A stretch of 6,916 bases of DNA, taken from assembly GCA_026415595.1 (NCBI GenBank), contig JAOAGU010000046.1, positions 1-6,916 of the forward strand. The letters are read 5' to 3'. A model generated the notes under the pieces. It did no database searches and was not told the DNA's origin. It saw nothing but the letters and a program-made list of their open reading frames with translations. This document shows positions 1 to 5,538 of this stretch, piece by piece (positions within the stretch are counted from its first letter, which is position 1; the number at the start of each line of letters is the position of its first letter). The DNA comes from Thermodesulfovibrio sp. Lineage in GTDB: Bacteria > Nitrospirota > Thermodesulfovibrionia > Thermodesulfovibrionales > Thermodesulfovibrionaceae. Made by a program: the position numbers and the translations under genes.

Positions 1-678
1 AAGATACTGTCCTATGGTCACAATATCACAGCCAGAATCTCTCAAGTCCTTCAGGGTCTCCTCTATCTCATCTTTTGTCTCTCCAAGTCCCAGCATAAAT
101 CCGGATTTTACAATTATATCTGAGTTAATTTCTTTTGCTAAGGAAAGAACTTTAAGAGAACGAGTATAGTCAGCTTTTCTTATGAAACCATAAAGGCTTT
201 TTACTGTTTCTATATTATGGGCAAAAACAGTTATCTCTGATTTCATAATCATCTCAATACAGGGCTCTTTTCCTTGAAAATCAGGCACCAATACTTCAAC
301 GAGAGTATCGGGATTATATTTTTTTATCTCTTTCACTGTTTCATAAAAATGTTTTGCTCCTCCATCAGGAAGGTCATCTCTGGTAGTTGATGTTATTACA
401 GCATATTTTAAGTTTAACTCCTTTACGGTAAGCGCAATCCTTTCTGGCTCTAATATGTCTACTGGAGCTGGAATCCCTTTTTCTGCATTACAGAATAGGC
501 AACCTCTTGTACATATATTTCCAAGTATCATAAATGTGGCAGTTGGTTCTCTATAGCAAATGCTTCTATTGGGACATCTTAATGTTTCGCAGACAGTGTT
601 AACATTTCTATTTTTAAAAAATTTTTGTGTTTTTTTTATTTCTTTTAGTTGGGTTTTAACCCAGTTAGGAAGATACAT
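1..678 (-). CDS. lipA: Lipoyl synthase LipA (C-terminus cut by window edge)
   Basis: This radical SAM enzyme inserts two sulfur atoms into protein-bound octanoyl groups to make the lipoyl cofactor of 2-oxoacid dehydrogenases and the glycine cleavage system. I translated 226 codons from the ATG at 678 down to base 1 with no stop. The auxiliary 4Fe-4S cluster motif CX4CX5C is at Cys30, Cys35 and Cys41. The radical SAM motif CX3CX2C is at Cys56, Cys60 and Cys63. Further family landmarks are FAHNIETV, close to the usual FNHNLETV, then KSGFMLGLGET and the final visible CDIVTIGQYL. Family members are usually about 280-320 residues, so the last part, including the conserved serine that ligates the auxiliary cluster, lies off the window. 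The ATG places the typical PxWxK start (LPNWVKTQL) at residues 3-11, and the frame is closed by a stop at 715-717. No Shine-Dalgarno sequence is visible before it. It lies just downstream of the cold-shock gene and a hairpin. Confidence 0.95.
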   Translation of the reverse strand, partial: MYLPNWVKTQLKEIKKTQKFFKNRNVNTVCETLRCPNRSICYREPTATFMILGNICTRGCLFCNAEKGIPAPVDILEPERIALTVKELNLKYAVITSTTRDDLPDGGAKHFYETVKEIKKYNPDTLVEVLVPDFQGKEPCIEMIMKSEITVFAHNIETVKSLYGFIRKADYTRSLKVLSLAKEINSDIIVKSGFMLGLGETKDEIEETLKDLRDSGCDIVTIGQYL

Positions 679-694
679 TTTGAAAGGTTTATTA

Positions 695-716
695 AAGGGG
701 GACAGAAGCCCCCCTT
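695..716 (-). terminator. GC-rich hairpin between cold-shock gene and lipA, likely terminator or attenuator
   Basis: A perfect 7-bp stem (AAGGGGG pairing with CCCCCTT on the minus strand) encloses an 8-nt loop. It starts 7 bases after the cold-shock stop codon and ends 16 bases before the lipA ATG. The tract after the stem in the minus direction is TTTAATAAA, a broken U-run, so termination is probably partial. On the plus strand the following bases include a better T-run (730-735), but no plus-strand gene lies upstream. The likely role is to end most cold-shock transcripts while letting some continue into lipA. Confidence 0.6.
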
Positions 717-723
717 AGAGTTT

Positions 724-927
724 TCAGATTTTTTCTACATTAACTGCTTTAGGTCCTCTGTCTCCTTCAACAACGTCAAATTTAACTCTGTCACCCTGTT
801 TCAGGGTCTTAAATCCATCACCCTTAATTGATGTGTAATGGACAAAGACATCCTGTCCGCCATCCTGCTGAATAAATCCGAACCCCTTAGACTCATTAAA
901 CCACTTCACACGTCCTTCAAAAGCCAT
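724..927 (-). CDS. Cold-shock domain protein (CspA family)
   Basis: This is a 67-residue single cold-shock domain, the standard length for the CspA family of RNA/ssDNA-binding chaperones that melt mRNA structure and can act as antiterminators. The RNP1 motif KGFGFI is at residues 14-19 and RNP2, DVFVHY, is at 26-31. The N-terminal GRVKWFNESKG and C-terminal GPKAVNV blocks match the family closely. The start is fixed by a strong GGAGG at 939-943, eleven bases before the ATG. The gene is monocistronic-looking, with its own promoter-like element upstream and a hairpin downstream, though read-through from mazG above and into lipA below is possible. The sequence alone does not say whether it is cold-induced or constitutive, so I give no specific symbol. 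Confidence 0.95.
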   Translation of the reverse strand: MAFEGRVKWFNESKGFGFIQQDGGQDVFVHYTSIKGDGFKTLKQGDRVKFDVVEGDRGPKAVNVEKI

Positions 928-938
928 ACTTCTTAAAA

Positions 939-943
939 CCTCC
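939..943 (-). promoter_or_regulatory. Shine-Dalgarno of cold-shock gene
   Basis: On the minus strand AAAAGGAGG lies 11 bases before the ATG. This is the strongest ribosome site in the left half of the window and confirms the chosen start. The spacing is slightly long. Confidence 0.8.
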
Positions 944-957
944 TTTTGTGTCTTCCC

Positions 958-970
958 ACCTACGGCAGGT
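958..970 (-). promoter_or_regulatory. Small inverted repeat in the cold-shock mRNA leader
   Basis: ACCT and AGGT pair across the 5-nt loop GCCGT, about 15 bases upstream of the Shine-Dalgarno. The stem is only 4 bp, extendable by a U-G pair. Cold-shock genes often have structured leaders that control stability or translation, so this could be part of such a leader, but the stem alone is weak evidence. Confidence 0.3.
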
Positions 971-1001
971 ACTAAAACTTCGCTAAATGCAAAGATAATT
1001 T

Positions 1002-1031
1002 TTTATAACATTCTCAATTTGAAAAAGTAAA
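1002..1031 (-). promoter_or_regulatory. Probable sigma-70-type promoter of the cold-shock gene
   Basis: Reading the minus strand, TTTACT (1031-1026, 4 of 6 consensus bases) is followed after 18 bp by TATAAA (1007-1002, 5 of 6). Transcription would begin near 995, giving a leader of about 65-70 bases, typical for cold-shock genes. It sits wholly in the gap between mazG and the cold-shock gene. The call rests on consensus matching in AT-rich DNA, so it is tentative. Confidence 0.4.
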
Positions 1032-1041
1032 GAAAAATTTT

Positions 1042-1812
1042 CTACCCTTCTTCTTTTATCCGTTCCCAGAGTTTGTCCATATCTGAAAGAGTCATTTCTT
1101 TCAAAGACTTTCCCTTTTGTCTTGCAAACTGCTCAAGTTTTTTAAATCTTTCTTCAAATTTTTGATTCGTCTTTCTTAAGGCAGTCTCTGGGTCTATCTT
1201 AAGAAATCTGGCAAGATTTACTATGCTAAATAAGACATCACCCAATTCTTCCTCTATCTTTTCTTTCTCTACAGATTTAATCGCCTCTTTTAGTTCAAAT
1301 ATCTCTTCCTGTATTTTATCTAAGACACCATCAACGCTATCCCAATCAAAACCAACCTTTGCAACCCGTGACTGAATCTTATATGCTCTATGCAATGCTG
1401 GTAATGACAGAGGTATACCTTCAATAATAGACCTCTGTAGTTTACCTTCTTCCTTTTTTCTATCATCCCACTGATTAAGAACCTCTTCGGGTGTTTCAAA
1501 AGAGGCTTCTCCAAATACATGGGGATGTCTACTAATCATTTTCTGTGAAATTGCATCAATCACATCGTTAATATCAAATCTTCCTTCATCCTTTGCAATT
1601 TTGCTATGAAAAACTATCTGAAGAAGTAAATCACCAAGCTCCTCTTTCATCTCTTTGTAATCTTTTTTTTCAATTGCTTCAATTAATTCATAGGTCTCCT
1701 CAAGAAGATATCTTTTAAGAGTGTCATGCGTTTGAACCTTATCCCATGGACAACCCTCTTCAGAACGAAGTTTTTCCATTATTTCAACAAGCTTTTTAAA
1801 TTTTTCAGTCAA
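1042..1812 (-). CDS. mazG: Nucleoside triphosphate pyrophosphohydrolase MazG
   Basis: MazG hydrolyses (d)NTPs to NMP and pyrophosphate, clears aberrant nucleotides and in E. coli can lower ppGpp. The 256-residue product is full length (E. coli MazG is about 263) and has the usual two tandem MazG domains. The first has GCPWDKVQT at 20-28 and the metal-binding EExxE...ELGD pattern with Glu38, Glu39, Glu42, Glu58 and Asp61. The linker carries RHPHVFG at 95-101. The second domain repeats the pattern with Glu169, Glu170, Glu173, Glu189 and Asp192 and is preceded by VGFDW at 153-157. The start is TTG, chosen because a perfect GGAGG lies 6 bases upstream and the resulting N-terminus lines up with the family; the next in-frame ATG is codon 12. 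It overlaps the end of the CooC-like gene by 8 bp and is the last gene of that operon. Confidence 0.95.
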   Translation of the reverse strand: MTEKFKKLVEIMEKLRSEEGCPWDKVQTHDTLKRYLLEETYELIEAIEKKDYKEMKEELGDLLLQIVFHSKIAKDEGRFDINDVIDAISQKMISRHPHVFGEASFETPEEVLNQWDDRKKEEGKLQRSIIEGIPLSLPALHRAYKIQSRVAKVGFDWDSVDGVLDKIQEEIFELKEAIKSVEKEKIEEELGDVLFSIVNLARFLKIDPETALRKTNQKFEERFKKLEQFARQKGKSLKEMTLSDMDKLWERIKEEG

Positions 1813-2542
1813 TCTCTTCCTCCAGCAAAGAATAAAAATTTTTTATTATTGATGAATCATCTTGAAGTGAAAAAATGCTTTTTCCTTTTTCACTTAATTC
1901 TTTTATGTTTTCATCAAAATTTAAATATACAATTTTCTTAAACTCTTTATGAAATTCCTCTTGTTCTTCAATTCTGTTCATTATTTGGTTTATTATAAAA
2001 ATCTTTTTCTTCGGGACAATGTTCAACTCTTTTATAAGTTCATTAATCCTTAATGCTGCCTGAATACTACTTTTTGCAGGAGTTCCTATAATGAAAAGAA
2101 AGTTTATTTTATTTAGTATTCCTCTACTTATATGTTCCATTCCTGCTTCATTATCAACAACTATGTATTTATATTTCTCTGAAATATCCTGAAGAATTCT
2201 TTTTAAGACATTGTTTACAGCACAATAACACCCGCTACCTTCAGGTCTTCCCATAACAAGAAGATCAAAACCTTCAGATTCCTCAACTATTCTATTTATT
2301 TCAAGTTCAAGCCATTCATCAAGGGACATTCCATCAGGTTTTCTCTGTAAAGCAGTATCCCTAATCTCAGCTAATGTTTCAAAAGATGAAATTTCTAAAA
2401 GTTCAGGAAGACAAAAGTTAGGGTCTGCATCCACAGCAAGAACAGGCATTAGGTTTTTTTCTCTTAAATATCTAACAGTTAAAGCAGCAAGGGTACTTTT
2501 ACCTGTTCCACCTTTTCCTGCAAAAACTATAAAATGACTCAT
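1805..2542 (-). CDS. cooC: CooC-type nickel-insertion ATPase (MinD/SIMIBI family)
   Basis: This is a 245-residue cytoplasmic P-loop ATPase of the CooC/AcsF branch, which helps insert nickel into carbon monoxide dehydrogenase or acetyl-CoA synthase. The deviant Walker A GKGGTGKST is at 9-17 with the signature Lys10. The DADPN loop is at 38-42. The branch-defining metal-binding CxC is Cys105-Tyr-Cys107 in the block GSGCYCAVNN. VVDNEAGMEHISRG at 128-141 closely matches the CooC Walker B region. Its ATG overlaps the stop of the upstream phosphatase gene (ATGA), and its own end overlaps mazG by 8 bp, so all three are probably made from one mRNA. No carbon monoxide dehydrogenase or acetyl-CoA synthase gene is in the window, so the client is unknown. 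An orphan CooC-like role is possible. The family call is firm; the gene symbol is less so. Confidence 0.88.
   Translation of the reverse strand: MSHFIVFAGKGGTGKSTLAALTVRYLREKNLMPVLAVDADPNFCLPELLEISSFETLAEIRDTALQRKPDGMSLDEWLELEINRIVEESEGFDLLVMGRPEGSGCYCAVNNVLKRILQDISEKYKYIVVDNEAGMEHISRGILNKINFLFIIGTPAKSSIQAALRINELIKELNIVPKKKIFIINQIMNRIEEQEEFHKEFKKIVYLNFDENIKELSEKGKSIFSLQDDSSIIKNFYSLLEEEID
1819..1823 (-). promoter_or_regulatory. Shine-Dalgarno deciding the TTG start of mazG
   Basis: GGAGG on the minus strand lies 6 bases upstream of the TTG at 1812-1810 and inside the 3' end of the CooC-like gene. Its strength and ideal spacing support TTG initiation and suggest that MazG does not depend only on translational coupling. 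Confidence 0.75.
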
Positions 2543-3192
2543 TTCTTAATGTCTCTTATTATTTTTAACAATTCTTCAAATCTATCTATTATGAAATCCG
2601 CATATTTTAATAATTCCTTATCTCCATATCCATAAGTTACCGCAACAGTTTTAACTCCTGCAGACTTCCCAGCTTCAATGTCTAAAATACTGTCTCCCAA
2701 TATCAAAACATTTTCTTTCTTTTTATTAAATTTTTCCAAAGTTTTCAATATTGGCAAGGGAGAAGGTTTTTGTTCAGGAAAAAAATCATTTCCTGCAACA
2801 AAATCAAAGTAATTTATTAACCCCAAATTGCTTAATGTTTTCATGCTAAGACTTGTTAATTTATTTGATATCACTGCTTTATTTATACCAATAAGTCTCT
2901 CAAGTGTTTCAACCACACCAGGATAAGGCCTTGTAGAATCTGAAATGTGTTCACTGTAATAATTTACAAAACAATCAAGCATATCTTCCAGTAGGCTATT
3001 AGATAAATCTCTTTGAGCTAATGCTTTTTCTATAAATTTTCTAACTCCTTCACCGATCATTTTTTGTACTTCATCTTTAGTAAAGCCCGAAATCCCATAA
3101 TTTTTGAGACAAAAATTGAGTGCATTAGTTATGTCTTCACAAGTATCCACAATTGTACCATCTAAATCAAATATAATAAGCTCTATAGACAT
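2539..3192 (-). CDS. HAD-superfamily phosphatase, phosphoglycolate phosphatase-like
   Basis: This 217-residue protein has all four HAD motifs. Motif I is DLDGT with the nucleophile Asp9 and acid/base Asp11. Motif II is VISNK with Ser109. Motif III is Lys142 in EQKPSPLPIL. Motif IV is LGDSILDIEAG with Asp167 and Asp171. A helical cap, roughly residues 15-85, sits between motifs I and II as in the Gph/PGMB group. Phosphoglycolate phosphatase (gph) is the closest general match, but related enzymes such as pyrophosphatase PpaX share this layout and substrate cannot be read from sequence. The ATG at 3192 has GGAG five to six bases upstream. It is the first gene of a minus-strand operon with the CooC-like and MazG genes, joined by a 4-bp ATGA overlap. 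A repair role, for example removing 2-phosphoglycolate from damaged DNA, would fit next to the nucleotide sanitiser MazG, but this is inference. Confidence 0.9.
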   Translation of the reverse strand: MSIELIIFDLDGTIVDTCEDITNALNFCLKNYGISGFTKDEVQKMIGEGVRKFIEKALAQRDLSNSLLEDMLDCFVNYYSEHISDSTRPYPGVVETLERLIGINKAVISNKLTSLSMKTLSNLGLINYFDFVAGNDFFPEQKPSPLPILKTLEKFNKKKENVLILGDSILDIEAGKSAGVKTVAVTYGYGDKELLKYADFIIDRFEELLKIIRDIKK

Positions 3193-3215
3193 ACAATCTC
3201 CAAAACTGTTATAAT
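3186..3215 (+). promoter_or_regulatory. Possible distal promoter of the pilT operon
   Basis: TAGACA (3186-3191, 5 of 6 matches to the -35 consensus) is followed after 18 bp by TATAAT (3210-3215), preceded by an extended -10 TG at 3207-3208. Transcription from about 3222 would give a leader of roughly 60 bases with no Shine-Dalgarno. The -35 overlaps the start codon of the divergent phosphatase gene, and the -10 faces the minus-strand -10 at 3221-3226. Confidence 0.4.
3198..3201 (-). promoter_or_regulatory. Shine-Dalgarno of HAD phosphatase gene
   Basis: GGAG on the minus strand, spaced 5 bases from the ATG, supports the chosen start. The divergent pilT gene on the other side of this gap has no such site. 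Confidence 0.6.
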
Positions 3216-3228
3216 TTTTTATTATAAC
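3208..3228. repeat. Perfect 8-bp inverted repeat in divergent promoter region
   Basis: GTTATAAT (3208-3215) and ATTATAAC (3221-3228) are separated by five T residues. Each arm holds a TATAAT, one on each strand, so the repeat may simply be two back-to-back -10 elements, or it may be an operator read by a dimeric regulator. It is too AT-rich to be a convincing RNA hairpin. Confidence 0.6.
3221..3226 (-). promoter_or_regulatory. Probable -10 element of the phosphatase-CooC-MazG operon
   Basis: The minus strand reads TATAAT here, a perfect -10 hexamer. Initiation near 3214 would give a leader of about 22 bases containing the GGAG site. No good -35 hexamer lies 16-18 bp upstream (at best 3 of 6 matches), so strength is uncertain or an activator may be needed. 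The hexamer is embedded in the right arm of an inverted repeat. Confidence 0.45.
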
Positions 3229-3265
3229 TGATATAAAAAAAATTAAAACATTTTCATCAATTTTA

Positions 3266-3274
3266 TGTTATAAT
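3266..3274 (+). promoter_or_regulatory. Extended -10 promoter element immediately before pilT
   Basis: TGTTATAAT is a perfect extended -10 element (TGn then TATAAT). There is no recognisable -35 at 17 bp (AAACAT), as is common for extended -10 promoters. Initiation 6-9 bases downstream falls at about 3280-3284, at or next to the pilT ATG, so this promoter would make a leaderless or nearly leaderless mRNA. The 11-base string TGTTATAATTT occurs identically at 3207-3217. Confidence 0.5.
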
Positions 3275-3283
3275 TTGTCATAA

Positions 3284-4363
3284 ATGGCAAAGATAGACGC
3301 ATTCTTCAAATTAATGTTGGACAATAAAGCCAGTGATCTTCACCTAATAGCTGGTAGCCAACCTGTTTTGAGAGTTCATGGTGAACTTGTCAGAGTTCAA
3401 TATAGAATACTTGACAATGATGAATTAAGAAAGCTTCTTTATGAAATAACTCCTGAAGAAAAAATAAAAGTATTTGAAGAAACGGGAGACCTTGACTTTG
3501 CCCATGAAATTCCAGGATTAGCACGTTTCCGTGCAAATTTTTTCATGCACAAAGAAGGAATTGGTGCTGCATTCAGGCATATTCCTAATGAAATAAAAAC
3601 AATAGATGAGCTTGGACTTCCTCAAGTTCTTAAAAAATTCGCAATGCTTAAAAAAGGTATTGTGCTTTTCACAGGTCCGACAGGCTCTGGAAAATCTACC
3701 TCTTTAGCAGCTATTATTGACTATGCCAATTCCCATAGAAAAGACAGAATAATAACTATTGAAGACCCTATAGAATTTGTTCATTCTAATAAAGGTTGTG
3801 TCATATCTTATAGAGAAGTTGGGACACATACTGAATCCTTTGCAAAAGCTCTCAGAGCTGCCTTGAGAGAAGACCCGGATATAATATTAGTTGGTGAAAT
3901 GCGTGATATAGAGACAATTCAACTCGCTTTAGAGGCTGCTGCCACAGGACATCTTGTCTTGAGCACTCTTCATACATCCTCTGCAATTAAAACTGTTGAC
4001 AGAGTAATAGATGTTTTCCCTCCTGAACAACAGGCTCAAATAAGAACTTCCTTAAGCGAATCTCTTCAGGCAGTAGTATCACAAACCTTACTTAAAAAAG
4101 CTGATGGAAGAGGAAGAGTTGCTATATGTGAAGTCTTGATTAATACCTATGCAGTTGCAAATCTAATAAGAGAAAATAAAACCCATCAGATACTCTCTAT
4201 TATGCAGACAAGCAAGAAAATTGGTATGCAAACAATGGATGACGCACTGCTTGAATTACTTCAGCAAAGGAAAATAACTCCTGAAGACGCTTATGAACGA
4301 GCAGCTGACAAACAAAAATTTGTAAAATTTTTAACCGAAACACCTGAAACAGTATTTGTATGA
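3284..4363 (+). CDS. pilT: Type IV pilus retraction ATPase PilT
   Basis: PilT is the hexameric cytoplasmic ATPase that depolymerises type IV pili and powers twitching, surface attachment and DNA uptake. The 359 residues begin AKIDAFFKLM, with ASDLHLIAGSQPVLR at 16-30 as in textbook PilT. Walker A GPTGSGKST is at 131-139, the Asp box ITIEDPIEF at 157-165, Walker B ILVGEMRD with catalytic Glu205 at 201-208, and the His box TGHLVLSTLHT at 221-231. The retraction motif, usually AIRNLIRE, reads AVANLIRE at 290-297, keeping the NLIRE core. The length is typical (about 345-370). The ATG at 3284 matches the family N-terminus exactly but has no Shine-Dalgarno, and an extended -10 lies just upstream. 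The stop overlaps the next gene by 4 bp (ATGA). It is the first gene of a three-gene operon. Confidence 0.96.
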   Translation: MAKIDAFFKLMLDNKASDLHLIAGSQPVLRVHGELVRVQYRILDNDELRKLLYEITPEEKIKVFEETGDLDFAHEIPGLARFRANFFMHKEGIGAAFRHIPNEIKTIDELGLPQVLKKFAMLKKGIVLFTGPTGSGKSTSLAAIIDYANSHRKDRIITIEDPIEFVHSNKGCVISYREVGTHTESFAKALRAALREDPDIILVGEMRDIETIQLALEAAATGHLVLSTLHTSSAIKTVDRVIDVFPPEQQAQIRTSLSESLQAVVSQTLLKKADGRGRVAICEVLINTYAVANLIRENKTHQILSIMQTSKKIGMQTMDDALLELLQQRKITPEDAYERAADKQKFVKFLTETPETVFV

Positions 4364-5538
4364 GAAAACAAGAAATTGATTATATTTTAGAGAAACTTTG
4401 TGATTACCATCAAGAAATCTCTGACATCGTATTTACCGTTGGAAGACCAATGCAGGTAATGCTTTGGGGTGAACTTAAACCTGTCTATTTAGATGATGTT
4501 CCAATAGAGAGCCTTACACCATTTCATACGGAAATTTTAGCCTTAACATTAATAGGAAATCAGAAGAGATTAGTTGATAATTTAATAAATGTGGGATACT
4601 GTGACCTTGCCTATGCAATATACAAGGCTCGATTTAGGGTAAATATTTTTTCTCAAAAAGGTAATTATTCAGTTGTAATGCGTAAACTTCCTATTAAGAT
4701 ACCTACCGTTGAGGAACTGAAACTTCCCGAAATAGTCAAAGAAATTGCAAATGAAAGGATGGGACTTGTTCTTGTAACTGGAGCAACAGGTTCTGGAAAA
4801 TCATCTACATTAGCATCTATTCTTAATATAATAAACGACATAAGGGCATGTCATATAATTACCTTGGAAGACCCTGTTGAATTTTTGCATACTCATAAAA
4901 AAGCTACTTTTAACCAAAGAGAAATGGGTATAGATTTTTCTCATTATGCTGATGGTTTGAGAGCAGCTCTTAGACAAGCACCTCATGTAATACTTGTTGG
5001 TGAAATAAGAGACAGAGAAACCCTTGAGATAGCAATGCAGGCAGCAGAGACAGGACACCTTGTCTTAAGTACAATGCATACAACTGATGCTGGACAGACC
5101 ATAGGAAGAGCTGTAGGAATGTTTCCACCTGAGGATGAAAATTATATTAGATTAAGATTGTCTGATACTTTAAAATGGGTTGTCAGTCAGAGACTTTTAC
5201 CCAAAATAGGCGGTGGTAGAATTGTTGCAACAGAAGTAATGAAAAAAAATTTAAGAATCAGAGACCTTATTATAAATGGAGAGACAGCAGAAAAAACTTT
5301 CTATGATGTAATTGAAACCTCTGGTGCAGCAGGAATGCACACCTTTGACCAATCCATAGTTGAGTTATACAAAAAGGGACTTATTACAGAAGAAACAGCT
5401 GTTGCATTTGCCTCAAGAAAGTCAACTGTTATAAGGGAGATTGATAAAATTAAAGCACAACGGGGTGAAAAAACAACCGATATTGAAGGACTAAAAATTG
5501 ATACAGAATATGACAAAAAATTGAAAAGAGGTCTATAA
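4360..5538 (+). CDS. Second PilT-family ATPase (PilU-like)
   Basis: This 392-residue paralogue of PilT is coupled to it by an ATGA overlap and has no Shine-Dalgarno of its own. Walker A GATGSGKSS is at 141-149, the Asp box LEDPVEF at 169-175, Walker B VILVGEIRD with Glu215 at 210-218, and the His box TGHLVLSTMHT at 231-241, so ATP hydrolysis should be intact. It departs from PilT in the N-terminal domain (SDIVFTVGRP instead of SDLHL...). It also lacks the AIRNLIRE motif, which is replaced by LRIRDLIINGE at 298-308, and it carries a charged tail of about 40 residues after position 350. These traits and the position directly after pilT resemble PilU, an accessory retraction ATPase that works with PilT under load. 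An equal alternative is one of the several extra PilT paralogues found in deltaproteobacteria-like genomes, so I leave the symbol blank. Confidence 0.92.
   Translation: MRKQEIDYILEKLCDYHQEISDIVFTVGRPMQVMLWGELKPVYLDDVPIESLTPFHTEILALTLIGNQKRLVDNLINVGYCDLAYAIYKARFRVNIFSQKGNYSVVMRKLPIKIPTVEELKLPEIVKEIANERMGLVLVTGATGSGKSSTLASILNIINDIRACHIITLEDPVEFLHTHKKATFNQREMGIDFSHYADGLRAALRQAPHVILVGEIRDRETLEIAMQAAETGHLVLSTMHTTDAGQTIGRAVGMFPPEDENYIRLRLSDTLKWVVSQRLLPKIGGGRIVATEVMKKNLRIRDLIINGETAEKTFYDVIETSGAAGMHTFDQSIVELYKKGLITEETAVAFASRKSTVIREIDKIKAQRGEKTTDIEGLKIDTEYDKKLKRGL
5528..5531 (+). promoter_or_regulatory. Shine-Dalgarno of the pseudo-receiver gene
   Basis: GAGG within AAAAGAGG, 6 bases before the ATG at 5538, lies inside the end of the second ATPase gene. 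It supports the chosen start and the reality of this small gene. Confidence 0.6.

Noticed and set aside
649..831. Plus-strand open frame spanning the lipA start, hairpin and cold-shock gene
   Set aside because: It crosses two well-supported minus-strand genes and a hairpin, and its product resembles nothing known to me.
1031..1043. AT-only imperfect palindrome (AGAAAA/TTTTCT) after mazG as a terminator
   Set aside because: It has no GC pairs and almost no loop, and overlaps the cold-shock promoter region; it is unlikely to terminate transcription.
1320..1520. Minus-strand alternative frame within mazG
   Set aside because: It is out of frame with the full-length MazG reading and has no supporting motif.
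1726..1941. Plus-strand open frame across the mazG-CooC junction
   Set aside because: The Phe/Leu-rich product is what the reverse of Lys/Glu-rich codons gives; both minus-strand genes are secure.
4810..5058. Minus-strand open frame inside the second PilT-like gene
   Set aside because: It mirrors conserved Walker and Asp/His box codons of the ATPase gene and has an unlikely cysteine- and tyrosine-rich product.
5301..5516. Minus-strand open frame near the 3' end of the second PilT-like gene
   Set aside because: It is antisense to a conserved coding region, with no ribosome site or recognisable domain.
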